Shown piece by piece: positions 33,759 through 43,064 of a stretch of 43,452 bases of DNA. The notes beneath the pieces are model-generated. The model ran no database searches. It was not told where the DNA came from and saw only the letters and a program-made list of their open reading frames with translations. The DNA is from an uncultured Prevotella sp. (GTDB lineage: Bacteria; Bacteroidota; Bacteroidia; Bacteroidales; Bacteroidaceae): positions 1 through 43,452 of the forward strand of contig USAI01000008.1 of NCBI GenBank assembly GCA_900552675.1, in the 5' to 3' direction. The first letter of the stretch is position 1. Every line of letters begins with the position of its first letter. Position numbers and translations under genes: made by a program.

Positions 33759-33868
33759 TTGCGATTAGTTCAGTCAAGCCTTGCGATTAGTTCAGTCAAG
33801 CCTTGCGTTTAGCTCAGTCAAGCCTTGCGCTAAGTTCAATCAATCTTTGCGTTTAGCTCAATCAAACC
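33759..33868. repeat. Five-copy 22-bp tandem repeat after cydB
   Basis: Units beginning TTGCG start at 33759, 33781, 33803, 33825 and 33847, exactly 22 bases apart. The core is TTGCG(A/T)TTAG(T/C)TCAGTCAA, degrading in the last two copies. CAAG-C-CTTG across the unit junctions gives a small palindrome. The array ends 12 bases from the cydB stop and lies between convergent genes. Its sequence is unlike the 15251-15355 array, although period and copy number are the same. Confidence 0.85.
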
Positions 33869-33879
33869 TAATTTTTATT

Positions 33880-35019
33880 TTAATAGGCTTCCTCTTCGGC
33901 TATTTCCTCCTTCGTCAATTTCTTCTTATCCATGGCATACCAAGCGTAGGCGATATAGGCTACCACGAAAGGTACAAGAAGTGAAACGTAGAACATGGTG
34001 CGAAGCGTGAATTCGCTGCTGCAACTGTTGGCGATGGTTAACGAACTTTGTAGGTCGACGTTTGAAGGATAGTAGGCTGTGCCATTCCATCCAGCACACA
34101 GCAGTAGGGCCAAAACGGCCAAGACCACGCCAATGCCTGCAGGCCAAATGCCTTTGATGTAACTCTTACTTACGATGGTGCGTATGATGCCATAAAGCAA
34201 CAATACCACGCCCAGAGCAAAGCCTATCAGCAAGGGCCACATGGTAAGAAGATTGTGCAGATACTTCATCGGTTCCATCACGATAAGGCCAGTAGTGGCA
34301 TCAACGGCATAACCCTCTTTCAGCAGTGTGCGTACAAGAAACGCGAGGAACAACACCAAGAACACCACTGTGCATCCCACAAGGCGCACTGATGCTCGGC
34401 ACCGTATGTTTTCATCGTCTACATTGTTAATGATATATAGTGTGCCAAGGATGCGTGCCAAGAAGAATACCGCCATGCCAAACACCAGGTTCCAGGGGTC
34501 GAGTAGTGCGTCGAGACCATAGCTACCGTTTGCCCAATGGCTGATGATGGGTTGCAGCGAAGTCAGGTTTTCTTTGTCAATAACAAAGTTTGAACCATTG
34601 AAAAAGGTGGCTACGGCACCGCCCAGCAGCAGTGGTCCTACAATGCCGTTCAGCACCAGCATCCACTGAAAGGTGCGTGTGCCCAGCACATTGCCCAGTT
34701 TGTTTTGAAACTCATAGCTTACGGCTTGTAACACGAATGAGAACAAGATAATCATCCACAGCCAGTAAGCACCGCCGAAGCTGGTGCTGTAAAATAGTGG
34801 AAACGAGGCGAAGAAGGCTCCGCCAAAGGTAACCAGTGTGGTAAAGGTTATTTCCCATTTTCGGCCCGTACTGTTAATTACAACCCGACGCTCTTCTGGC
34901 GTAGCGCCTAAACTGAAAACCAACGAGTTGGCTCCTTGTACGAACATTAAAAATACCAGCAGGGCTCCAAGCAATGAAACGATGAACCACCAGTAATGTT
35001 GCAGAGATATATAGTCCAT
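33880..35019 (-). CDS. cydB: Cytochrome bd ubiquinol/menaquinol oxidase subunit II
   Basis: The protein has 379 residues with about eight to nine hydrophobic helices, beginning WWFIVSLLGALLVFLMFVQG. The CydB N-terminal helical pair, a WEITFTTLVTFGGAFFASFP segment and a late YYPSNVDLQSSLTIANSCSS loop near the C-terminus are typical of subunit II. It ends in a short charged tail (KKKLTKEEIAEEEAY). It stabilises the CydA haem subunit in the inner membrane, and together they reduce oxygen at very low concentration, useful to an anaerobe exposed to traces of oxygen. It lies 64 bases after cydA on the same strand. Confidence 0.93.
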   Translation of the reverse strand: MDYISLQHYWWFIVSLLGALLVFLMFVQGANSLVFSLGATPEERRVVINSTGRKWEITFTTLVTFGGAFFASFPLFYSTSFGGAYWLWMIILFSFVLQAVSYEFQNKLGNVLGTRTFQWMLVLNGIVGPLLLGGAVATFFNGSNFVIDKENLTSLQPIISHWANGSYGLDALLDPWNLVFGMAVFFLARILGTLYIINNVDDENIRCRASVRLVGCTVVFLVLFLAFLVRTLLKEGYAVDATTGLIVMEPMKYLHNLLTMWPLLIGFALGVVLLLYGIIRTIVSKSYIKGIWPAGIGVVLAVLALLLCAGWNGTAYYPSNVDLQSSLTIANSCSSEFTLRTMFYVSLLVPFVVAYIAYAWYAMDKKKLTKEEIAEEEAY

Positions 35020-35083
35020 ATTTTTATTAATTCATAAGTTATAATTCATAATACATAATTCACAATGAGTGAGGCGAAAGAAT

Positions 35084-36652
35084 TCACTCCTTCTCCCATT
35101 CAGGCCCTCTCTTAATTTGTTTGCACAAGATGCTGATTTCAACAATGAGAAGAGTGGTGAAGAGAGCGAGGAAAATAAAGAAAGTGGTGGCCACCGAGCC
35201 TGCTCCGATATCCGACACCGCAGCGTTCAACGGCAGCATATCCTGTATAGCCCATGGCTGACGTCCCATCTCGGCCACAATCCATCCTGCCTCGCTGGCA
35301 ATATACGCCAAGGGCAGCATAGCGATGGCAGCCCAGTGCAGCCAACGTTTATTGTTGATATCGCAGCGGAAAGCAATATGTCCGGCCAAGAGGAAGAAGA
35401 GCAGCAGCAAAGTGCCCACGCCCACCATCACACGAAACGCATAGAAGCATAGCGGAATATAAGGCACAATATCGGCCTCGCTGTTTAGGTATCCATAGCC
35501 AAAGTCGGCCATATGCGCCTCTATTTTCGCCTTAGCGTCGTTCAGCGCGTTGATATTGGAATCAGGCTGCGCCTTCAGCTTACGATATTGTGCCAGCGCT
35601 TGAATGGCAATCTTACCGTTTGCTATACGTTCTTTCAGCGGAGCCACCTGTGTACCATCGGCTTTTGTATATCCATTTATAATGTCGTTAATGCCAGGCA
35701 CATAACCATCGGTGCTGTGCGTAGCCAGTATCGACAAACCATTCGGAATACTGACGTGCAGTGCATGCTCTTCACCTGCTGCATAGTTGGGCTGCGTGAA
35801 GGGGTTGATGGCAGCAAAGGCCGTCAGCCCTACATTTTCGCCACCGTTATACAGTGCTTCCATGGCCGCCAACTTCATAGGCTGTTTGTCGGCCACCTGT
35901 ACGGCCGAACTGTCACCCGTAGCCATCGCCAATACTGAGGCCACGATGCCCACGATGCTGGCAATCTTGATGCTCACAATAGATAACTGTTGCTCACGTT
36001 TACGCAATAGATACCAGCAGCTTACAGCCACCACAAAGGCGGCGCCCACTATCCATGACGAGATTACCGTGTGAAAGAATTTATCAACAGCAAAAGGCGA
36101 GAGGGCCACATCGGCAAAGCTCACCATTTCGTTGCGCACGGTGTCGGGGTTGAAGGCACATCCCACAGGATGTTGCATCCAGGCGTTGGCCACCAATATC
36201 CACCATGCCGAGATAGTAGCGCCCAGCCCTGTGAGCCATGTTGCGGCCAGGTGAAATCCTGCCGACACTTTCTTCCATCCGAAGAACATTACGGCCACAA
36301 AGGTGCTTTCCATAAAGAAGGCCACAATGCCTTCGATGGCCAGTGGTGCGCCAAAGATGTCGCCCACAAACCACGAGTAGTTGCTCCAGTTGGTGCCAAA
36401 CTCAAATTCAAGGATAATGCCCGTAGCCACACCCATGGCAAAGTTGACGCCGAACAGGCGCTGCCAAAACTTTGCGGTGTCGCGCCAAAACACGTTGCGC
36501 GTTTTATAATAGCAAGTTTCCATAATGGCCATAATAAGGGCCAACCCCAGTGTTAGGGGCACAAACAGCCAGTGGTAGATGGCGGTAAGGGCAAATTGCG
36601 CCCTCGACCAGTCGATGGCTGTGGGGTCAATTGTTAATAGTAGGTTGTGCAT
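35084..36652 (-). CDS. cydA: Cytochrome bd oxidase subunit I
   Basis: The protein has 522 residues with about nine membrane helices. Conserved haem-ligand positions are visible: H27 in YHWLFVPLTLG, H194 in FFHTVISSW, and the methionine in FRVMVGVG near residue 408. GWIVAEMGRQPWAIQDML is the conserved segment close to the C-terminus. The periplasmic Q-loop (about 255-390) is where quinol binds. It transfers electrons from quinol to oxygen without pumping protons. It follows the small DUF4492-type gene by 17 bases and precedes cydB, forming a three-gene operon. Confidence 0.96.
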   Translation of the reverse strand: MHNLLLTIDPTAIDWSRAQFALTAIYHWLFVPLTLGLALIMAIMETCYYKTRNVFWRDTAKFWQRLFGVNFAMGVATGIILEFEFGTNWSNYSWFVGDIFGAPLAIEGIVAFFMESTFVAVMFFGWKKVSAGFHLAATWLTGLGATISAWWILVANAWMQHPVGCAFNPDTVRNEMVSFADVALSPFAVDKFFHTVISSWIVGAAFVVAVSCWYLLRKREQQLSIVSIKIASIVGIVASVLAMATGDSSAVQVADKQPMKLAAMEALYNGGENVGLTAFAAINPFTQPNYAAGEEHALHVSIPNGLSILATHSTDGYVPGINDIINGYTKADGTQVAPLKERIANGKIAIQALAQYRKLKAQPDSNINALNDAKAKIEAHMADFGYGYLNSEADIVPYIPLCFYAFRVMVGVGTLLLLFFLLAGHIAFRCDINNKRWLHWAAIAMLPLAYIASEAGWIVAEMGRQPWAIQDMLPLNAAVSDIGAGSVATTFFIFLALFTTLLIVEISILCKQIKRGPEWEKE

Positions 36653-36669
36653 GATGTTAGTGTTTTTTA

Positions 36670-36894
36670 TTATTTGTTTTGTTCATTTCTTTCTGTTAGT
36701 TGCGTTCCTACATAGTCGGCTTCATGTCCTTCTGTGGTGCGTTGTTTGATAAAGTTTGGAAAGAAGAACACTTTCAGAATGAGGAAGATGATAATAAGTT
36801 TTATCACAATCACCGCCCATAGCGTGCGCCCTACGGTCATCGCAGCAAACCCTTCTTTATAGAAGAGAAATATCTTTTTGATCATTCCTTTCAT
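36670..36894 (-). CDS. DUF4492-type small membrane protein upstream of cydA
   Basis: The protein has 74 residues: a basic N-terminus (MKGMIKKIFLFYKEGF), one membrane helix (about 25-45, TLWAVIVIKLIIIFLILKVFFF), and a polar tail. It matches the DUF4492 pattern (FYKEGFAAMTVGRTLW) that I associate with genes next to cydAB in Bacteroidota. It may be an accessory subunit like CydX, but that role is inferred from location. Start could also be the ATG three codons on. It is the first gene of the operon and overlaps no other gene. Confidence 0.8.
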   Translation of the reverse strand: MKGMIKKIFLFYKEGFAAMTVGRTLWAVIVIKLIIIFLILKVFFFPNFIKQRTTEGHEADYVGTQLTERNEQNK

Positions 36895-36964
36895 GTAAAA
36901 AATAGGTGCAAATTGTTTATAAATGTAGTAGCCTTCTATGACGAGATGTCAGCATCTTATCAGT

Positions 36965-36973
36965 GCAAAGATA
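36965..36973 (-). promoter_or_regulatory. Likely -7 element of the cyd operon
   Basis: TATCTTTGC on the minus strand, an exact TAnnTTTG match, lies about 70 bases upstream of the DUF4492-type start. No good TTTG is seen at the -33 distance. Confidence 0.5.
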
Positions 36974-37053
36974 ATAAAACGCTGGCAATATTCTTCTTTT
37001 TTTCTTTAAAAATATCAATTTTAATAAATATAAAGAAATAGCGTTACCCTTGC

Positions 37054-37085
37054 TTTGCAGAATTAAGATAAAACCCTTATCTTTG
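37054..37085 (+). promoter_or_regulatory. Promoter of the coiled-coil/efflux operon
   Basis: TTTG (37054-37057), 20 bases, then TATCTTTG (37078-37085): an exact consensus pair. A small hairpin CATGTC-TTT-GACATG (37117-37131) lies in the leader before the start at 37189. Confidence 0.75.
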
Positions 37086-37188
37086 CACAGTTTTATATAT
37101 GTTAATTGTGATAGCACATGTCTTTGACATGCATAGAGATAATAACAAACTGTAGATAATTAAATAACAACAAAAGGATACACAAAAA

Positions 37189-38061
37189 ATGAATAAGAAA
37201 GTTTTAATTCCGGTTATCATCATTGGGCTGTTGCTCATTGGTGGCATCGCCTTTTTGGCGATACGTCTTGACAAACAAAAGCAGGAAAACAAGGCCATGC
37301 AAGAGCTTGCCGAGATGGACAAGAAGGAAATGGAAAACGAATACCAGCAGTTTGCCAATCAATACAGTGAGATGAAGACACAGATCACCAACGACTCGAT
37401 TGTGGCTCAGCTCACTGCCGAACAAGAAAAAACCCAGCGTTTGCTCGAAGAACTGAAGCAGGTAAAAAGCTCCGATGCTCGCGAGATTGCCCGCTTGAAG
37501 AAAGAGTTGGCCACTGTGCGTTCGGTATTGCGCAGCTACATCATCGAGATCGACTCGCTGAACCGTCTCAATCAAAATTTGAAAAACGAGAACAACCGTG
37601 TGCGTGGTCAGTATGAGGCTGCTACCCGCGAGATACAGGGCTTGAACACCGAGCGTGCTTCATTGTCAGAGAAGGTGGCTATTGCTGCCCAGCTCGACGC
37701 TACTGGCATACGCATGTCGTTGAAGAACAAGCGCAACAAAGACACCGATAAGACCAAGAAGTGTAAGACTGTGCAGGTAACATTCACCATTGCTAAGAAC
37801 GTAACGGCACAGAGCGGTATGAAGACCTTCTATGTGCGTATTACCAGTCCTACGGGTTCAGTGCTGGGCAATGATGGCTCGTTCGCCTATGAGAACCGCA
37901 ACTTGCATTGCTCTATGAAGAAAACCATTGAGTATACAGGTAAAGAAACTACCATCGTTACCTATTGGCCTGTTACTCAGGCCTTGGTGGGCGGTTCCTA
38001 TAACGTCAGCATCTTTGCCGATGGCAATATGATTGGTTCTCGCAACTTCAGTTTCGATTAA
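37189..38061 (+). CDS. Membrane-anchored coiled-coil protein of unknown function
   Basis: The protein has 290 residues. One membrane helix (about 5-27, LIPVIIIGLLLIGGIAFLAI) is followed by a long coiled coil (about 28-175, rich in K/E/Q heptads such as EEKTQRLLEELKQVKSS), a basic linker (KNKRNKDTDKTKKCK) and a C-terminal beta-rich domain (about 190-290, TFYVRITSPTGSVLGNDG). No known family was recognised. It has its own promoter and lies 33 bases before the TolC-like gene, so it is probably the first gene of that operon. It may bridge the periplasm, but function is unknown. Confidence 0.8.
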   Translation: MNKKVLIPVIIIGLLLIGGIAFLAIRLDKQKQENKAMQELAEMDKKEMENEYQQFANQYSEMKTQITNDSIVAQLTAEQEKTQRLLEELKQVKSSDAREIARLKKELATVRSVLRSYIIEIDSLNRLNQNLKNENNRVRGQYEAATREIQGLNTERASLSEKVAIAAQLDATGIRMSLKNKRNKDTDKTKKCKTVQVTFTIAKNVTAQSGMKTFYVRITSPTGSVLGNDGSFAYENRNLHCSMKKTIEYTGKETTIVTYWPVTQALVGGSYNVSIFADGNMIGSRNFSFD

Positions 38062-38094
38062 CATTTTATTTGTATTGATATATTGTTTCATCAA

Positions 38095-39582
38095 ATGAAA
38101 AAGAACATCCTTCTTTTCCTGCTGATGGCATGTGGCGTGCCAGCTGTCGCTCAACAGGTGTTGAGCCTTGACAGCTGCCGTGCGTTAGCCATGCGTAACA
38201 ATAAGCAGCTTGGCATCACGCAATATAAGCAGCAGGCGGCACATTATGCCGTCAAGGCAGCCAAGACGCAGTATCTGCCTAAACTCAACGTGTTGGGTGG
38301 ATATATGTTCACCAGCAAGGAGATATCGTTGCTTAACAACGAGCAAAAGTCAACACTCAATTCTATTGGCTCCACGCTGAGCGGAAGCTTAGGTAGCGAC
38401 ATTTCCACTACCATCACCAAGCTTACGCAAGATGGGGTGCTCACACCGCAGCAGGCACAAAACATTGGTGGTGTGCTCAACAAGATGGGTACATCTGTTG
38501 GCGATGCCCTCAACCATGTGGGCCAGCGTGTGGTGAAGGCCCTCGATACCGATACCCGCAATATGTTTATGGCTCAGGCCGTTATCACCCAGCCCTTGTA
38601 TATGGGTGGGGCCATCACGGCTGCCAACCGCATGGCTGCCATCACTGAACAGATGGTGAACAACGATTTCAATGCCAAACGTCAGGCCACCCTTTACGAT
38701 ACCGATCAAGCCTACTGGATGGTGGTATCGCTTCGTCACAAGCAACGTCTTGCCACCAGCTTCCGCGACCTTGTCAAGCAGCTCAGTGGCGATGTTAATA
38801 AGATGATTGCCGAAGGCGTGGCCACTCGTGCCGATGGATTGAAGGTCGATGTGAAGGTGAACGAGGCCGAGATGACCCTTACCCAGGTTGACAATGGCTT
38901 GTCGCTGGCCAAGATGTATCTGTGCCAGTTGTGTGGCTTGCCTTTAGATGCCGACATCCAGCTTGCCGACGAGAATAACGAGATGCTACCCATCGAGCAG
39001 ACGGCTGATAGCGTGTCGGTAGAGTCGGCTCTTGAGAACCGTCCCGAGCTGATGATGCTTCAAAACGCTGTCGACCTGTCAAAGCAAACCACCCGTTTGG
39101 TGCGTGCCGCCTTCCTGCCTCAAGTGTTGCTGTCGGGTGGCTATTCAATGACCAACCCCAACCTCTATAACGGCTTCGAGCGCAAGTTTGCGGGCGTATG
39201 GAATGTGGGCGTCGTGGTGCGCGTGCCTGTATGGAATTGGTTTGAGGGCGAATATAAAGTAAAGGCCAGCAAGGCTGCCACCTGCATCGCTCAGCTCGAG
39301 CTGAACGAGATACGCGAGAAGGTAGAGTTGCAGGTAAACCAAAGCCGTTTTAAAACCATCGAGGCCAGCCGCAAGTTGCAGATGGCCACCATCAATGTCG
39401 ACAAGGCCAACGAGAACCTCCGCTGTGCCAACCTTGGTTTCAAAGAGGGCGTTATCCCCTCTACCGATGTGATGGAGGCGCAAACCGCATGGCTTCAAGC
39501 CCAGTCGCAGAAGATCGACGCAGAGATAGATTTGAAATTAAGCCAGGTGAATTTAAAGAAGGCACTTGGAACATTACAATAA
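38095..39582 (+). CDS. TolC-like outer membrane efflux channel
   Basis: The protein has 495 residues from the ATG at 38095, giving signal peptide MKKNILLFLLMACGVPAVAQ; an earlier TTG reading is less likely. It shows the two outer membrane efflux repeats, with long amphipathic helices (for example YLPKLNVLGGYMF and RAAFLPQVLLSGGYS). An insertion-like segment of about 75 residues (about 75-155, with repeated TT..L...G and two GV segments) interrupts the first repeat. It would form the outer channel of a tripartite exporter with the adaptor and permeases downstream. It is cotranscribed with the HlyD-like gene 21 bases away. Confidence 0.9.
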   Translation: MKKNILLFLLMACGVPAVAQQVLSLDSCRALAMRNNKQLGITQYKQQAAHYAVKAAKTQYLPKLNVLGGYMFTSKEISLLNNEQKSTLNSIGSTLSGSLGSDISTTITKLTQDGVLTPQQAQNIGGVLNKMGTSVGDALNHVGQRVVKALDTDTRNMFMAQAVITQPLYMGGAITAANRMAAITEQMVNNDFNAKRQATLYDTDQAYWMVVSLRHKQRLATSFRDLVKQLSGDVNKMIAEGVATRADGLKVDVKVNEAEMTLTQVDNGLSLAKMYLCQLCGLPLDADIQLADENNEMLPIEQTADSVSVESALENRPELMMLQNAVDLSKQTTRLVRAAFLPQVLLSGGYSMTNPNLYNGFERKFAGVWNVGVVVRVPVWNWFEGEYKVKASKAATCIAQLELNEIREKVELQVNQSRFKTIEASRKLQMATINVDKANENLRCANLGFKEGVIPSTDVMEAQTAWLQAQSQKIDAEIDLKLSQVNLKKALGTLQ

Positions 39583-39603
39583 CAATGCTACAAGAAAAAA
39601 GTT

Positions 39604-40593
39604 ATGACAGAAAAAGCATTAGTACATAAAAGAATTTTGCTGATGGTGGCCGTCTTTACCCTGGCCATTGTTGCCATCGGCCTGATTGGAACACTTGCCT
39701 TCAAGAGCGAACCCGAAGTGATACAAGGATACGTTGAGGTATCTGAATACCGCGTGTCAAGCAAGGTGCCCGGACGTGTGTTAGAGTTGCGCGTCAAAGA
39801 AGGCGACTATGTAAAGGTGGGCGACACCTTGGCTATCCTCGACGCCCCCGATGTAAAAGCCAAGTTGGCACAGGCACAGTCGGCCGAAAACGCCGCTTCG
39901 GCCATGGATCAAATGGCCAATAATGGTGCCCGCCGCGAGCAAATAAACGGTGCCTTTGCTCTCTTGCAACAGGCCAAGGCCGGCTTAGAAATTGCGCAAA
40001 AGTCATACAACCGTGTGCAGCGTCTCAACGACGAGGGCGTCATGTCGGCACAGAAACGCGATGAGGCTTTCGCCAATTATAAAGCCCTCGAGGCACAGGT
40101 AAAGGCCGCCAAAAGCCAGTATGACATGGCTGTAAACGGTGCCCGCCGCGAAGAGAAGTTGGCTGCCGCCGCACAGGTTAATCGTGCTAAGGGTGCTGTG
40201 CAAGAGGTAAGCTCATACATCAACGAGACCATGCAGATAGCCCAGAAAGAGGGCGAGGTGAGCGACGTGTTCCCCAAGGTAGGCGAACTTATTGGTACTG
40301 GCTCACCCATCATGAATATTTCTATCCTCGACGATATGTGGGGCACCTTCAATGTGCGCGAAGATCAGCTCAACGGCATGCAGGTGGGCAGCACCATCAC
40401 AGCTTTTGTGCCCGCTTTCAACAAAGAAATCAAGATGAAGGTCTACTATATTAAAGACCAGGGCTCGTATGCCACCTGGAAGGCCACCAAGGCCAACGGA
40501 CAGTATGACCTTAAGACCTTCGAGGTGAAGGCGCGTCCTATCAAACCCTTCGAGGGCTTGCGTCCTGGCATGTCGCTCATCATCAAGAAATAA
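39604..40593 (+). CDS. HlyD-like periplasmic adaptor protein
   Basis: The protein has 329 residues. One N-terminal membrane helix (about 12-33), a biotinyl-lipoyl-like hairpin (VKEGDYVKVGDTLAIL near residue 65), a coiled coil (about 85-215), and a beta-barrel-like end (WGTFNVREDQLNGMQVGST, GLRPGMSLIIKK) are the layout of membrane fusion proteins. It would link the TolC-like channel to the two ABC-2-type permeases that follow, 12 and about 1200 bases on. The exported substrate is unknown. Confidence 0.9.
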   Translation: MTEKALVHKRILLMVAVFTLAIVAIGLIGTLAFKSEPEVIQGYVEVSEYRVSSKVPGRVLELRVKEGDYVKVGDTLAILDAPDVKAKLAQAQSAENAASAMDQMANNGARREQINGAFALLQQAKAGLEIAQKSYNRVQRLNDEGVMSAQKRDEAFANYKALEAQVKAAKSQYDMAVNGARREEKLAAAAQVNRAKGAVQEVSSYINETMQIAQKEGEVSDVFPKVGELIGTGSPIMNISILDDMWGTFNVREDQLNGMQVGSTITAFVPAFNKEIKMKVYYIKDQGSYATWKATKANGQYDLKTFEVKARPIKPFEGLRPGMSLIIKK

Positions 40594-40605
40594 TCATTAT
40601 TTATC

Positions 40606-41778
40606 ATGTCGAATAGTTTTTCACGCATCCTCTTCATTGCTAAACGCGAGTGCCGACGCCTCATAGCCAATCCTGTCTATGTGCTCGGTATGGTGGTGTT
40701 TCCTATCCTCGTCACGGTGCTTTTCACATCGTTGATGGATGAGGGGCAGCCTGAAGAGATGCCTGTAGGCGTGGTCGACCTTGACAACACTTCTTTCACC
40801 CGAAAGCTCACCCGCTCGCTCGACGCCTTTCAAACCACGCACATCGTGGCGCGCTATCCTAATGTTGAAGAGGCGCGCAAGGCTATGCAGCAGGGCACCA
40901 TCTATGCTTTCCTCTATTATCCTAAAGGAACCACCGATGCGTTGCTGTCATCACGTCAGCCCACCATCTCGTTCTATTATTCTTACACCTCGCTCACGGC
41001 GGGCTCACTGCTCTTTCGCGACCTCAAAACCATTTCTACCTTGGGGTCGGCAGCGGTAGGATCGGCCACCCTTAAGGCCAAGGGTCTTACTGATGCTCAG
41101 ATAGGCACGTTTCTGCAGCCCATCAAGATCGACCTTCACACGGTGGCCAATCCTTGGGTCAATTATAATGTCTATCTCAGCACCATGTTGGTGCCTGGCT
41201 GTTTGTTGCTTTTCGTCTTCCTCATCACGGCCTACGCCTTTGGTATGGAGCTAAAGCAAAACACCTCGCGCCAGCTTATCAAGATAGCTGGTGGCAAATG
41301 TTGGGTTGCCATCGCAGGTAAGGCCTTGCCACACTTGTTGGTGCATCTCGCTATCTTCAGCCTATACCTATTATATATATATAAGGTGTTGCATTTCCCG
41401 CACGAGGGTGGGGTGGGCGTCATTGCCCTGTTGGCCGTGCTTAGCGTTATGGGTTCAATGGGCTTTGCCATCTTCATGTTTGGCTTGTTCCCACAGTTGC
41501 GCATGTCAATGAGCATGTGCTCGCTGTGGGGCGTACTTAGCTATTCAATGGTGGGCACCGCGTTTCCTACCTTTGCTATGGATGCACCGCTCGAAGTGTT
41601 GTCCAACCTGTTTCCCTTACGCCATTATTTCCGTATATACCAAACCTGTGTGTTTAATGGCAATGCCCTGATATACGATTGGGCCAACATTTTGGCGCTT
41701 GTTGTCTTCGCATTGTTGCCCTTGCTGGTGGCGCGAAGCATCCGCAAGGCATACAGCACATATGTTTATCTACCGTAA
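40606..41778 (+). CDS. ABC-2-type permease, first of two
   Basis: The protein has 390 residues. One N-terminal helix (about 18-42), a periplasmic domain (about 45-185, with VGVVDLDNTSFTRKLTRSLD) and about five to six C-terminal helices (about 190-380) match the ABC2 membrane family 3 layout seen in YhhJ/YbhR-type transporters. It starts 12 bases after the adaptor gene. No ATP-binding subunit lies in the operon, so it must use an ATPase from elsewhere or work differently. Substrate is unknown. Confidence 0.88.
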   Translation: MSNSFSRILFIAKRECRRLIANPVYVLGMVVFPILVTVLFTSLMDEGQPEEMPVGVVDLDNTSFTRKLTRSLDAFQTTHIVARYPNVEEARKAMQQGTIYAFLYYPKGTTDALLSSRQPTISFYYSYTSLTAGSLLFRDLKTISTLGSAAVGSATLKAKGLTDAQIGTFLQPIKIDLHTVANPWVNYNVYLSTMLVPGCLLLFVFLITAYAFGMELKQNTSRQLIKIAGGKCWVAIAGKALPHLLVHLAIFSLYLLYIYKVLHFPHEGGVGVIALLAVLSVMGSMGFAIFMFGLFPQLRMSMSMCSLWGVLSYSMVGTAFPTFAMDAPLEVLSNLFPLRHYFRIYQTCVFNGNALIYDWANILALVVFALLPLLVARSIRKAYSTYVYLP

Positions 41779-41787
41779 GTTTTGCAC

Positions 41788-42987
41788 ATGAATATCTTAT
41801 CACAAGTTAAGACGTTTCTGTCCGATATATTAACCGTGGTGGCGGCCGAGGCCAGAGCCATTGTCCGCGACGAGGGCGTGTTCCTCTTCGTGGTCGTTGT
41901 GCCCTTGTTTTATCCGTTGCTTTATTCGTGGATATATAACAACGAGGTGGTGCGCGAGGTGCCTGTGGCTGTGGTCGACGCATCCTACTCGTCTACCAGT
42001 CGCGAGTTTGTGCGTCGCTATGATGCCTCGCCCGATGTGCGCGTGGCCTATTTCTGCACCAGCATTGACGAGGCGCGTCGTCTCATGGCCAAACAAGAGG
42101 TAAACGGCATTATCTATCTGCCCGAAGATATGGCTAAGCGCCTGAACCGCATGGAGCAAACCACCGTTAGCGTGTATTGCGATATGAGCCTCATGCTGGC
42201 CTATAAGGCAGTGTATAGTTCGGCCACGGCAGTGGCATCGCTTATGGGCAGCGAGGTACAGGTGAAACTGTCGGGCAACTATACCAATCGTGAGAACGAA
42301 ATTGCTACGCAGCCCCTCAAGTATGAAGAGGTGCCCATGTTCAACCCCACAGGTGGCTACGGCAACTTTATCTTGCCGGGTGTGCTCATGCTCATCATTC
42401 AGCAAACCATGTTGTTAGGCATCGGCATGATGTATAGCACCCGTCGCGAGCGTGGTTACCTCATACCCACGGCCGCACAGCCCATCTTGCAGCATCGTCA
42501 TCCGTTGCTGTCGGTCTTCACCGGTCGCTCGTTGTTGTTCCTGCTGCTGTATGCTGTGTCGTCGGCCTATCTGTTGCTGGCCATCCCCATGATGTTCCAT
42601 TTTGTGCAAATTCTTCAGCCGGGCAGCTTCTTCATCTTTGTCTTGCCTTACCTGTTGGCTTGCATCTTCTTTGCTATGACCGTGGCTTGCCTGTTGCGTC
42701 AGCGCGAAGATGTTATGATTATGGTGGTGTTCACCTCTGTGGTGTTCCTCTTCCTTAGTGGCGTGTCGTGGCCGCAAAGCAACATTCCGCCCTTCTGGCG
42801 AGCCTTTGGTTGTCTCTTCCCCTCTACCTTTGGTATCCAGGGCTTTGTGAAGATGAACACGATGGGCGCCCTCATTGCCGACATTGCCTACGAGTGTAAG
42901 GCTCTGTGGATACAGGCCATCCTGTATGGTCTGCTCGCCTTCTGGCTGTTGCGCCGCACCTCGCGCCAGTTTATCAATAGCAAATAA
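41788..42987 (+). CDS. ABC-2-type permease, second of two
   Basis: The protein has 399 residues from the ATG at 41788; a TTG two codons earlier is possible. The layout is like the preceding permease: an N-terminal helix (about 25-50), a periplasmic part (PVAVVDASYSSTSREFVRRYD), and C-terminal helices (about 195-390) with FSVVFLFLSGVSWP-type sequence near the end. It ends LLRRTSRQFINSK. It is a diverged paralogue of the first permease, and the two probably form a heterodimer. No ATPase follows; the next gene is on the other strand. Confidence 0.88.
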   Translation: MNILSQVKTFLSDILTVVAAEARAIVRDEGVFLFVVVVPLFYPLLYSWIYNNEVVREVPVAVVDASYSSTSREFVRRYDASPDVRVAYFCTSIDEARRLMAKQEVNGIIYLPEDMAKRLNRMEQTTVSVYCDMSLMLAYKAVYSSATAVASLMGSEVQVKLSGNYTNRENEIATQPLKYEEVPMFNPTGGYGNFILPGVLMLIIQQTMLLGIGMMYSTRRERGYLIPTAAQPILQHRHPLLSVFTGRSLLFLLLYAVSSAYLLLAIPMMFHFVQILQPGSFFIFVLPYLLACIFFAMTVACLLRQREDVMIMVVFTSVVFLFLSGVSWPQSNIPPFWRAFGCLFPSTFGIQGFVKMNTMGALIADIAYECKALWIQAILYGLLAFWLLRRTSRQFINSK

Positions 42988-43064
42988 CGTTTTTTCATAT
43001 AGCAAATATCGTTTTTATATATACAACAAGAAACGTTTTATATACAACTAAAAACAACAAAAGA

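Noticed and set aside
33759..33868. CRISPR-like array near cydB
   Set aside because: Same reason: a tandem repeat with no spacers.
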